Below are positions 13,434 to 20,049 of a stretch of DNA of 20,049 bases, one piece after another. The translations under genes and the position numbers were made by a program. The stretch is from Olsenella sp. (GTDB lineage Bacteria > Actinomycetota > Coriobacteriia > Coriobacteriales > Atopobiaceae): the NCBI GenBank assembly GCA_015062715.1, contig SUUD01000011.1, forward strand, positions 1 through 20,049, given 5' to 3'. Below the pieces are notes generated by a model. It did no database searches and was not told the DNA's origin. It saw only the letters and a program-made list of their open reading frames with translations. Every line of letters begins with the position of its first letter. The stretch's first letter is position 1.

Positions 13434-14435
13434 ATGGACAAGACTACGTCCGCACCGGGCGAGAAGAGGGAGGGGAGGGGGATCAAGCTGAACGGCATGA
13501 CGCGCTACGTCCTGCGGCGCATCCTGATCGCGGCCATCACGCTGTTCGTGATCATGTTCATCCTGTTCATGCTCCTGTCCCTCATGCCCGGCTCGCCCTT
13601 CAACAACGAGGAGAAGCTCTCCCCGGACCAGCTCGCCGCGCTGAGAGCCCATTATGGGCTTGACAAGCCGGTCATCCAGCGGTTCCTCATCTACATGTGG
13701 AACATGCTGCACGGGGACTTCGGCGTCTCGTACAACATCCAGCAGAACATGCCCATCAACCGCATGGTTGGGGCGCGCCTCCCGGTGACGCTCGGCATTG
13801 GTCTGGAGGCGGGCATCCTCGGAGCCGTGGTCGGCCTCGTCCTGGGCATCGTCGCCGCGCTCAAGCAGCGCACCTTCCTCGACGCGGGGGCGACGCTCAT
13901 ATCGACCCTGGGCGTCAGCCTCCCGTCGTTCGTCTTCGCGCTGGCGCTCTCGTACTTCCTGGGCTTCAAGCTGCAGCTCTTTCCGCTGCTCTATGACACC
14001 AACCGGCCGTTCCTGTCATCGGTCATGCCGGTCATAGCCCTGTCCATGTTCATGCTGGCGAGCGTCCAGCGCTATACCCGCTCCGAGATGGTGAGCATCC
14101 TCGAGTCCGACTTCATGCTCCTGGCCCGCTCCAAGGGCATCTCGAAGTTCAAGCTCATCGCCCGTCATGCCATCCGCAACACCCTGATCAGCGTCGTGAC
14201 GGTCATGGTACCCATGCTCGTCAGCCTCATGTCGGGCTCGCTCGTCATGGAGAAGATCTTCTCCATCCCCGGCCTGGGCAGCCTTTACATCACGGCGATC
14301 CAGTCGAACGACTACAACGTGGTCCTCGCGATCAGCTTCGTGTACAGCGTCATATTCATCCTCGCGATGCTCATGGTCGACCTCCTCTACGTGATCATCG
14401 ACCCGCGCATCCGTATCACCGGAGAGAGGGGGTAG
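13434..14435 (+). CDS. oppB: Oligopeptide ABC transporter permease, OppB/DppB type
   Basis: A 333-residue inner-membrane permease. After a charged 20-residue N-terminus comes the typical first membrane helix (about 24-50, VLRRILIAAITLFVIMFILF), the family DFGVSYNIQQN segment, and then about five further hydrophobic helices. The cytoplasmic EAA loop is recognisable as LARSKGISKFKLIARHAIRN, and the C-terminal part has VMEKIFSIPGLGSL, a hallmark of DppB/OppB. With OppC it forms the channel. ATG 6 nt after AGGAGG; 29 bp downstream of oppA and 2 bp upstream of oppC, so one operon. Confidence 0.92.
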   Translation: MDKTTSAPGEKREGRGIKLNGMTRYVLRRILIAAITLFVIMFILFMLLSLMPGSPFNNEEKLSPDQLAALRAHYGLDKPVIQRFLIYMWNMLHGDFGVSYNIQQNMPINRMVGARLPVTLGIGLEAGILGAVVGLVLGIVAALKQRTFLDAGATLISTLGVSLPSFVFALALSYFLGFKLQLFPLLYDTNRPFLSSVMPVIALSMFMLASVQRYTRSEMVSILESDFMLLARSKGISKFKLIARHAIRNTLISVVTVMVPMLVSLMSGSLVMEKIFSIPGLGSLYITAIQSNDYNVVLAISFVYSVIFILAMLMVDLLYVIIDPRIRITGERG

Positions 14436-14437
14436 CC

Positions 14438-15448
14438 GTGGACGCCACCACCATGGCCGCAGGCGACGAGGAGCTGTTTCGCCCCGCGTCCGACGCCCAC
14501 CAGGCGTCCGCAGAGCGCGAGTACGCCAACTACTCCTACGTCCGCGAGACCATCACCCGGTTCTTCCAGAACAAGAGCGCCGCGATCAGCCTGCTCATCA
14601 TCATCCTCATCGTGATCATGTCGTTCGTCGGGCCCAAGATGGTCCCCTACGACGCGTTCACGGTCGACTCCGCCCACACCAACTACCCGCCGCGCATCCC
14701 GGGCATCGAGCAGCTGGGCATCTGCGATGGCACGCGCAACGGCGTCGACCTGTACGCCGAGGGCGGCATTGCCGATGAGTACCACTTCTTCGGCACCGAC
14801 AACCTGGGCCGCGACCTGTGGGTCCGCGTCTGGGAGGGCACGCAGATCTCGCTCGCCGTCGCCTTCGTGGCCGTCATCGTCGACGTGATCATCGGCGTCA
14901 TCTACGGCCTCACCTCGGGCTACTACGGCGGCAGGGTCGACATCCTCATGCAGCGCGTCACCGAGGTCCTGAGCTCCATCCCGCAGCTCGTCATCGTGAC
15001 GCTCATGATCGTGGTCCTGTCGCCGGGCCTCACCAACATCGTCATCGCACTCTTCATCACGGGCTGGATCGAGATGAGCCGCGTGGTCCGCGCCCAGGTG
15101 CTCAAGCTCAAGGGCCAGGAGTTCACCCTGGCGGCCCGCACCCTCGGCGTGAGCTCGCCCGGCATCATCTTCAAGGAGATCCTCCCCAACACGACGTCAC
15201 AGATCGTCGTCACCATGATGTTCTCGATTCCCAACGCCATCTTCCTCGAGGCGTTCCTGGCCTTCGTCGGCCTGGGCGTCCCGGCGCCCATCGCCTCGCT
15301 GGGGACCCTCATCAACGACGGCTACAAGGCGGCGACCATCTACCCGCACCTGGTGCTCGCGCCCGTCATCGTGCTCGCCGTGCTCATGCTGGGGTTCAAC
15401 CTCTTCGGTGACGGCCTGCGTGACGCACTCGACCCCGAGAGGGCATAG
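14438..15448 (+). CDS. oppC: Oligopeptide ABC transporter permease, OppC/DppC type
   Basis: A 336-residue permease starting at GTG 14438, two bases after the oppB stop with GGAGAGAGGGG as ribosome binding site. A hydrophilic 45-residue N-terminal region precedes helix one (AAISLLIIILIVIMSFVGP); then the family motif GTDNLGRDLWVRVWEGTQIS, membrane helices and the EAA loop (KGQEFTLAARTLGVSSPGII), and the C-terminal EAFLAFVGLGVPAP and GDGLRDALDP, which are hallmarks of DppC/OppC. An extra loop between helix one and the GTDNLGRD motif (about 70-108) is somewhat long. Pairs with OppB in the membrane. Confidence 0.92.
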   Translation: MDATTMAAGDEELFRPASDAHQASAEREYANYSYVRETITRFFQNKSAAISLLIIILIVIMSFVGPKMVPYDAFTVDSAHTNYPPRIPGIEQLGICDGTRNGVDLYAEGGIADEYHFFGTDNLGRDLWVRVWEGTQISLAVAFVAVIVDVIIGVIYGLTSGYYGGRVDILMQRVTEVLSSIPQLVIVTLMIVVLSPGLTNIVIALFITGWIEMSRVVRAQVLKLKGQEFTLAARTLGVSSPGIIFKEILPNTTSQIVVTMMFSIPNAIFLEAFLAFVGLGVPAPIASLGTLINDGYKAATIYPHLVLAPVIVLAVLMLGFNLFGDGLRDALDPERA

Positions 15449-15457
15449 GTGGTGGAC

Positions 15458-16540
15458 ATGGCAGAGAACAGGAGCGACACCATCCTCAAGATGCGCGACA
15501 TGCGCGTGTCGTTCAAGACCGCCAACGGCCTGGTGCACGCCGTCCGCGGCGTCGACCTCGACGTGCGTCGCGGCGAGACCGTCGCGGTGGTGGGCGAGTC
15601 CGGCAGTGGCAAGTCGGTCACCATCAAGCAGATCATGGGCATCCGCTCGCACAACGCCATCGTGGAGTCGGGCAGCATCGAGTTCACCTACGTCGACGAG
15701 GGCGGCACCGAGCGCACCGTCGACCTCATGAAGCTATCAGAGCGCGAGCACACCAAGCTCAAGGGCCGGCACATCGCCATGGTGTTCCAGGACCCGCTCA
15801 CCTCGCTCGACCCCACCATGACCATCGAGCGCCAGCTCTCCGAGAGCATCGTCGAGCACACCGACTTGCGCGGAGCCGCCCTGCACGAGCGCTGCGTCGA
15901 GCTGCTCGACCTGGTGGGCATCACGGACGTCGAGGCCCGTCTCAAGAGCTACCCGCACCAGCTGTCGGGCGGCATGCGCCAGCGCGTGGTCATTGCCATC
16001 GCCCTGTCGTGCAACCCCGACCTGCTCATCTGCGATGAGCCCACCACGGCGCTCGACGTGACCATCCAGGCGCGCATCCTCGAGCTGGTGCTCGAGCTCC
16101 AGAGGCGCCTGGGCATCGCCGTCATCTTCATCACGCACAACCTGGGCGTGGTGGCAAAGGTGGCCGACCACGTCAACGTCATGTACGCCGGCAAGATCGT
16201 GGAGTCGGGCACGACTCAGGACGTCTTCTTCGACCCGCGGCACCCCTACACCTGGGGCCTGCTGTCGTCCATGCCGTCCGTCTCGGTCGACCGCGAGGAG
16301 AGGCTCTACACCATCCCCGGCAACCCGCCCAACATGCTGAACGAGATTGAGGGCGACGCCTTTGCGCCGCGCAACGCCTACGCCCTCGAGATCGACTTCG
16401 TCGAGGAGCCCCCGCGCTTCCAGGTGAACGACCACCACTGGGCCGCGACGTGGCTGCTCGACCCCCGCGCCCCCAAGGTCGAGATGCCCCAGCAGCTGCG
16501 CGAGCGCATCGCGCAGATGAGGGAAGAGGAGGTGGCCTAG
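15458..16540 (+). CDS. oppD: Oligopeptide ABC transporter ATP-binding protein, OppD/DppD type
   Basis: A 360-residue ATPase. Walker A GESGSGKS at residues 46-53, Q-loop in [12 protein letters not shown], signature LSGGMRQR, Walker [13 protein letters not shown] and switch His in FITHNLG are intact; the C-terminal oligopeptide-transporter extension ([10 protein letters not shown], then PGNPPN) is typical of OppD/DppD. I prefer the ATG at 15458 with AGGTGG 5 nt before it; GTG at 15449, one base after the oppC stop, is equally in frame and would add three residues. It powers transport with OppF on the cytoplasmic face. Confidence 0.91.
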   Translation: MAENRSDTILKMRDMRVSFKTANGLVHAVRGVDLDVRRGETVAVVGESGSGKSVTIKQIMGIRSHNAIVESGSIEFTYVDEGGTERTVDLMKLSEREHTKLKGRHIAMVFQDPLTSLDPTMTIERQLSESIVEHTDLRGAALHERCVELLDLVGITDVEARLKSYPHQLSGGMRQRVVIAIALSCNPDLLICDEPTTALDVTIQARILELVLELQRRLGIAVIFITHNLGVVAKVADHVNVMYAGKIVESGTTQDVFFDPRHPYTWGLLSSMPSVSVDREERLYTIPGNPPNMLNEIEGDAFAPRNAYALEIDFVEEPPRFQVNDHHWAATWLLDPRAPKVEMPQQLRERIAQMREEEVA

Positions 16541-16541
16541 C

Positions 16542-17492
16542 ATGGCACAGGACGCATCTGCAACCACCGAGGCCCCGCGCCCGCTTCTCGAGGTGACCGG
16601 CCTCAAGCAGTACTTCCGCATTCCGGGCGGCAACGTGGTCAAGGCCGTCGACGACATCTCGTTCGACATCCTGCCGGGGGAGACCTTCGGCCTGGTTGGG
16701 GAGTCGGGCAGCGGCAAGTCGACCACCGGTCGCGCGGTCATCCGCCTGGACGACATCACGGCGGGCAGGATCGTCTTCGACGGCGATGACATCTCCGGCA
16801 AGATGAGCGCCGAGGTCGAGGGGCGCCTGCGCACCAACATGTCCATGGTCTTCCAGGACCCCATGGCGTCGCTCAACCCCTATCGCAAGGTCATCGACAC
16901 GATCGCGACCGGCCTCGACGCCCACGAGCCCCACCTCGACCGCCGCGAGCGCGAGCAGCGCGTCTACGAGATCATGGACCGCGTGGGACTCTCCCGCTCG
17001 CAGGCCAACCGCTATCCCAGCCAGTTCTCGGGTGGCCAGCGCCAGCGCGTGGGGCTGGCGCGCGCCCTCATCATGAACCCCAAGCTGCTCATTGCCGACG
17101 AGGCCATCTCCGCCCTCGACGTGTCCATTCAGGCACAGGTCGTCAACCTCATGAAGGACATCCAGGACGAGACGGGAGCCGCCTACCTGTTCATCGCTCA
17201 CGACCTCTCCATGGTGCGCTACATCTCGCGCCGCATCGCCGTCATGCACCTTGGCCACATCGTCGAGGCGGGACTCACCGACGAGATATTCGCCAACCCC
17301 ATCCACCCGTACACGAAGGCCCTCATCAGCGCCATCCCGCGCTTCAACCCGCAGATCGAGCGCGGCCGCAAGCCGCTCGTGTACGATGCCGCCGATTCTG
17401 GTATACGATATGATGAAGGCAGGTATCACGCAGTAACGGAGTCCCATCAGGTCCTTGCCACCGACGAGCAGATGGATGCGTGGTTGCGTTGA
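16542..17492 (+). CDS. oppF: Oligopeptide ABC transporter ATP-binding protein, OppF/DppF type
   Basis: A 316-residue ATPase, partner of OppD. Walker A GESGSGKS is at 53-60, Q-loop MVFQDPMASLNP, signature FSGGQRQR, Walker B LLIADEAISALD (Ala-Ile in place of the common Pro-Thr, a variant known in OppF proteins) and switch His in FIAHDLS. The C-terminal PYTKALISAIP motif is present. The ATG is one base after the oppD stop with GAGGAGG ahead. The last 30 codons overlap a lower-GC stretch with a TGGTATAC site and a TATGAT box that could serve the next gene. Confidence 0.91.
   Translation: MAQDASATTEAPRPLLEVTGLKQYFRIPGGNVVKAVDDISFDILPGETFGLVGESGSGKSTTGRAVIRLDDITAGRIVFDGDDISGKMSAEVEGRLRTNMSMVFQDPMASLNPYRKVIDTIATGLDAHEPHLDRREREQRVYEIMDRVGLSRSQANRYPSQFSGGQRQRVGLARALIMNPKLLIADEAISALDVSIQAQVVNLMKDIQDETGAAYLFIAHDLSMVRYISRRIAVMHLGHIVEAGLTDEIFANPIHPYTKALISAIPRFNPQIERGRKPLVYDAADSGIRYDEGRYHAVTESHQVLATDEQMDAWLR
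17399..17414 (+). promoter_or_regulatory. Possible internal promoter/operator within oppF for the third gntR gene
   Basis: TGGTATAC (17399-17406) matches the half-site seen upstream of frlD and the first gntR gene, and TATGAT (17409-17414) is one base from the consensus -10. They sit inside the end of oppF, about 140 bp before gntR 3. No good -35 box is seen. Weak evidence, but the AT-rich island stands out in GC-rich coding sequence. Confidence 0.25.
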
Positions 17493-17551
17493 CGGGACTC
17501 ATGACCGGGGACAAGGCCTGGGGCATGGCCCAGGCGAGACAGGGGAGCCTC

Positions 17552-18322
17552 TTGCTAGACCCAGTGGAGTCGAGCCTTCTATACCTTCAGCTCGAGGCTG
17601 ACCTCAAGCAGAAGATGATGAGCGGCGTGTACCCGGTGGGGGAGCGCATTCCCACGGAGCTCGAGCTGTGCGACGAGTACGGCGTGAGCCGCATAACCGT
17701 GCGCCGTGCCATCCAGGACCTCGTCGAGGACGGCATGCTCAAGAAGCTTCGCGGCCGTGGGACCTTCGTTGCCCTGCCCAAGCACGTGTTGGGCATGGGA
17801 CGGGCAACCCAGCGCGGTTGGTCCGCCTTCGAGGGCGAGGGCAACCCTACCCACAAGGAGATCCTCGAGAAGACGGTCATCTCGGCCAACGAGGCCCTCG
17901 CGGCACGGCTCGAGATTGAGCGCGGCGCACAGGCCTACCTGATTCGCCGGATCATCCACGAGGAGGAGTTCCCCATGGCCATCGACGAGCTCTACGTCGC
18001 GGCCGACCTGTTCCCGGGGCTGCTCGACCTCATGGTGGGGTCGGCGTCCTTCTACGATTTGGCCGAGCACCACTATGGTATGGAATTTGGCCTCGAGGAC
18101 CTCACGCTTGCCGTGTCCGTCGCGCGCAACGACGAGTCGCGCCTGCTCAAGTGCCCACCCGCCGCCCCGCTCTTCATCCTGCGCAAGGTCATGCGCCGCT
18201 CAGACGGCAGGCCCATGCACTACTCGAAGACCGTCTTGCGCGGCGACCGCGTGAGCTACCACTTCCAGGTTGACCGCGACGGCAAGGTCCGAAACGACGG
18301 CCGGGAGTTCACGCTGTCATAG
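17552..18322 (+). CDS. GntR/HutC-type transcriptional regulator 3
   Basis: A 256-residue GntR regulator with wHTH at about 8-75 (LLYLQLEADL, IPTELELCDEYGVSRITVRR, wing GRGTFVA) and a UTRA domain behind it (AYLIRRIIHEEEFPMAIDEL to RPMHYSKTVLRGDRVSYHF). I start it at TTG 17552 with AGGGGAG 4 nt upstream: this places YLQL at residues 11-14, exactly as in regulator 2. GTG 17480, ATG 17501 and ATG 17525 are in-frame alternatives with weak ribosome binding sites. Located between oppF and the dipeptidase gene on the same strand, it is the natural candidate to control the frlB-opp operon, perhaps through the 20-bp palindrome upstream of frlB. Confidence 0.86.
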   Translation: MLDPVESSLLYLQLEADLKQKMMSGVYPVGERIPTELELCDEYGVSRITVRRAIQDLVEDGMLKKLRGRGTFVALPKHVLGMGRATQRGWSAFEGEGNPTHKEILEKTVISANEALAARLEIERGAQAYLIRRIIHEEEFPMAIDELYVAADLFPGLLDLMVGSASFYDLAEHHYGMEFGLEDLTLAVSVARNDESRLLKCPPAAPLFILRKVMRRSDGRPMHYSKTVLRGDRVSYHFQVDRDGKVRNDGREFTLS

Positions 18323-18323
18323 C

Positions 18324-18344
18324 GCGGGCGGGAGCATGCCCGCC
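18324..18344 (+). terminator. Weak GC hairpin after the third gntR gene
   Basis: Two overlapping 6-bp stems are possible (18324-18329 with 18338-18343, or 18327-18332 with 18339-18344) directly behind the stop codon. No T tract follows, and the dipeptidase starts 45 bp later, so read-through is likely. Confidence 0.25.
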
Positions 18345-18388
18345 GCAACCACATACGAAAGATGTCACTTCACACCTAGGGAGGCCTC

Positions 18389-19753
18389 ATGGAATTCGAT
18401 GAGGGAAGGCTCTTTGCCTACATCGACGAGCATCGCGACGAGTACGTCGAGCTGTTGAGGAAGTACGTGCGCCAGCCCAGCCTGGCCGGCACCGGCGAGG
18501 GCATCGAGGACATGGTGCGCATCGTCATCGACGAGTTTCGGGCCCGCGGGCTCGACGTCGAGGTCTGCGAGACCCCGGGCAACCCGGTCATCGTGGCCAC
18601 CATCCCCGGCGAGTCGGACAAGGTCTTTGGCTGCTACCACCACTATGACGTCCAGCCGGTCGACCCGCTCAACGAGTGGGTGGACGAGCCCTTCTCGGCG
18701 GCCATCCACGATGGTCGCATTTGGGGTCGTGGCGTGTGCGACGACAAGCAGGGCCTGGTCACCCACCTGTGCTGCATCGACGCCTACCAGCACGTCTTTG
18801 GCAAGCTTCCCTGCGGCGTCAAGTTCATCGTCGAGGGCGAGGAGGAGATCGGCTCGCCCAACCTCGAGTGGTTCGCCACGCACCACGCCGACAAGCTCGA
18901 CTGTGACGGGTACAACTGGGAGGGCGGCAACCGCGCCAATGACAAGGGCCCGCTCGACATCTGCATTGGCGTCAAGGGCCTTCTCTACGTCGAGATGACC
19001 TGCCGCGGCGCCAAGATGGACTCCCACTCCTGCAACGCCGCGGTGGTCGAGAACCCCGCGTGGCGCCTCATCTGGGCGCTCAACTCCATCAAGGGACCGG
19101 ACGGGCGCATCCTCATCGACGGCTTCTACGACGGCGTGCAGCCGGTGTCGGACGTCGACCGTGCGGCGTTCGCCCAGGACGGCTTTGACGCTGAGGCCCT
19201 CAAGCGCTACCTGGGCATCGACCACTTCATTGGCAACGCCGAGGGCGACGAGCTGCTCGCCAAGCTTCACTACGAGCCGACGTTCAACATCTGCGGCTTC
19301 TACTCCGGCTACATCGCGGAGGGCTCCAAGACGGTCCTGCCTGCCTACGCGCAGGTCAAGTGCGACATCCGCCTGGTCGCCGGCCAGGATCCCGACAGGA
19401 TCTTCTCGCTTCTGCGCAAGCATCTGGACGACAACGGCTTCGCCGACATCGAGCTCACCTACGACTCGGGCTGCTTCGCCTTCCGCAGCGACCCCAAGAG
19501 CGACTTCGTCCAGGCGTGCATCCGCGCCGCCGAGCGCGTGAGCGGCCAGAAGGTCACCCTCAACTACATGAACCCCGGCACCAGCCCCATGCACGTGTTC
19601 TGTCTGGACAAGAACATCCCCGCTGCCATGGTGGGCTGCATGAGCGAGGAGGCCAACATCCACGCCCCCAACGAGTGGGTCGACATGGACGACTACATCG
19701 ACGGCATCAAGGTCTGCTCCGCCATCATGCACGAGCTGGGTGGCATGCGCTAG
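18389..19753 (+). CDS. M20-family (CNDP-like) metallodipeptidase
   Basis: A 454-residue M20 peptidase. Metal and catalytic motifs are HYDVQP at 85-90 (H85, D87), WGRGVCDDKQG at 112-122 (bridging D118), EGEEEIGS at 149-156 (E152 and E153), and a late His425 in NIHAPNE. The lid/dimer domain reads GVKGLLYVEM, then DSHS with His213, and IDGFYDGV, which is the pattern of the carnosinase-like (CNDP) branch rather than PepV. No signal peptide, so it cuts peptides in the cytosol. ATG 18389 has AGGGAGG. Downstream of the peptide transporter, it would release amino acids, or glycated amino acids, from imported dipeptides. It ends two bases before a very large palindrome. Confidence 0.87.
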   Translation: MEFDEGRLFAYIDEHRDEYVELLRKYVRQPSLAGTGEGIEDMVRIVIDEFRARGLDVEVCETPGNPVIVATIPGESDKVFGCYHHYDVQPVDPLNEWVDEPFSAAIHDGRIWGRGVCDDKQGLVTHLCCIDAYQHVFGKLPCGVKFIVEGEEEIGSPNLEWFATHHADKLDCDGYNWEGGNRANDKGPLDICIGVKGLLYVEMTCRGAKMDSHSCNAAVVENPAWRLIWALNSIKGPDGRILIDGFYDGVQPVSDVDRAAFAQDGFDAEALKRYLGIDHFIGNAEGDELLAKLHYEPTFNICGFYSGYIAEGSKTVLPAYAQVKCDIRLVAGQDPDRIFSLLRKHLDDNGFADIELTYDSGCFAFRSDPKSDFVQACIRAAERVSGQKVTLNYMNPGTSPMHVFCLDKNIPAAMVGCMSEEANIHAPNEWVDMDDYIDGIKVCSAIMHELGGMR

Positions 19754-19755
19754 GG

Positions 19756-19880
19756 GAGACGATCGGGGACGGTTCTCAGCTGTCTCGGAGACACCGGGGG
19801 ACGGACCTTCAGTCTGATATGGACTGAAGGTCCGTCCCCCGGTGTCTCCGAGACAGCTGAGAACCGTCCCCGATCGTCTC
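19756..19880. repeat. 125-bp palindrome: perfect 59-bp stem with 7-nt loop
   Basis: Arms 19756-19814 and 19822-19880 are exact reverse complements; the loop is TGATATG. It fills the whole space between two convergent genes: it begins two bases after the dipeptidase stop and ends inside the TGA of the acylphosphatase-like gene. The motif GGGGACGGACCTT with its inverse resembles REP sequences linked to RAYT transposases in other bacteria. It probably works as a bidirectional terminator. Part of the arm matches the hairpin at 9571-9625. Confidence 0.85.
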
Positions 19881-20049
19881 AGCGGCGGACCGAGAAGCCG
19901 GCCTCGTCAGCCACGACGGGGACGTCCTCGCTCTCGTCGATGCGGTAGTCGACCCACATGCGCTTGTAGAAGGCCTGCAGCTGGCCAAAGAACTGCGCGA
20001 TCTGCTCGTCTGCGCCCTGGAGCTCCATCTCGACCGTGCCGTCCCACTC
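19879..20049 (-). CDS. Acylphosphatase-like protein, C-terminal part (cut by window end)
   Basis: The last 56 codons of a minus-strand gene, running off the right edge and stopping at TGA (19881-19879). The visible residues EWDGTVEMELQGADEQIAQF near the start and EAGFSVRR at the end match the second half of the acylphosphatase fold (DGxVE, G, helix, final FxV strand). The catalytic Arg and Asn would lie upstream, outside the window, so activity cannot be judged. Acylphosphatases hydrolyse acyl phosphates in the cytosol. The stop codon overlaps the end of the large palindrome. The family call is moderate, since only half of the protein is seen. Confidence 0.6.
   Translation of the reverse strand, partial: EWDGTVEMELQGADEQIAQFFGQLQAFYKRMWVDYRIDESEDVPVVADEAGFSVRR

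Noticed and set aside
17095..17130. Non-canonical Walker B region (DEAISALD) in OppF as a sign of inactivity
   Set aside because: The Asp and Glu are intact and this variant is familiar in OppF-type ATPases, so activity is expected.
1..20049. Insertion sequence, prophage, integrase, tRNA or rRNA gene
   Set aside because: None of the reading frames shows transposase, integrase or phage motifs, and I saw no tRNA cloverleaf or rRNA sequence; the palindromic repeats are the only mobile-like signal.

Overview
The window is about 20 kb of GC-rich, densely coded DNA with strong GC3 codon bias, GGAGG-type ribosome binding sites and abundant intergenic palindromes. Protein signatures and gene content suggest a gut or oral actinobacterium of the class Coriobacteriia (Collinsella / Olsenella / Atopobiaceae type). 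This placement is an inference; there is no rRNA or other phylogenetic marker here.

The region is dominated by a catabolic island for Amadori products (fructosyl-amino acids and probably glycated peptides). Left part: a minus-strand pair, frlD (fructoselysine 6-kinase; same length and motifs as the E. coli enzyme) followed by an SDR dehydrogenase. Divergent from it is a plus-strand cluster: a second FrlD-like PfkB kinase with an altered sugar-binding motif, frlC (fructoselysine 3-epimerase, very close to E. coli FrlC), an amidohydrolase-2 fold protein that has lost most of its metal-ligand residues, and a YjbQ/UPF0047 protein. Then come two tandem GntR/HutC-type regulators, an FGGY sugar kinase and a tributyrin-esterase-like hydrolase.

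Right part: an AT-rich promoter with a perfect 20-bp palindromic operator precedes frlB (SIS-domain fructosamine-6-phosphate deglycase), a third FrlD-like kinase, a complete five-gene oligopeptide ABC transporter (oppABCDF; the binding protein carries a Tat-type lipoprotein signal), a third GntR/HutC regulator and an M20 (CNDP-like) dipeptidase. The window ends in the C-terminal 56 codons of a convergent acylphosphatase-like gene.

Proposed working: the Opp system imports (glycated) peptides, the dipeptidase releases free or glycated amino acids, one of three FrlD-type kinases phosphorylates the sugar part at C6, and FrlB splits the product into glucose 6-phosphate and amino acid. FrlC brings C3-epimers into the pathway. 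Three UTRA-domain GntR regulators presumably sense the phosphorylated or free substrates. The roles of the SDR, FGGY kinase, YjbQ protein, esterase and degenerate amidohydrolase are not known and are the most open part of the locus.

A second layer is a set of long, often perfect intergenic inverted repeats (at 3945, 5309, 8572, 9571 and 19756, plus an 11-mer repeat cluster at the left edge). Some share sequence with one another, so they look like members of REP/REPIN-like families, several placed where transcription terminators would be expected.
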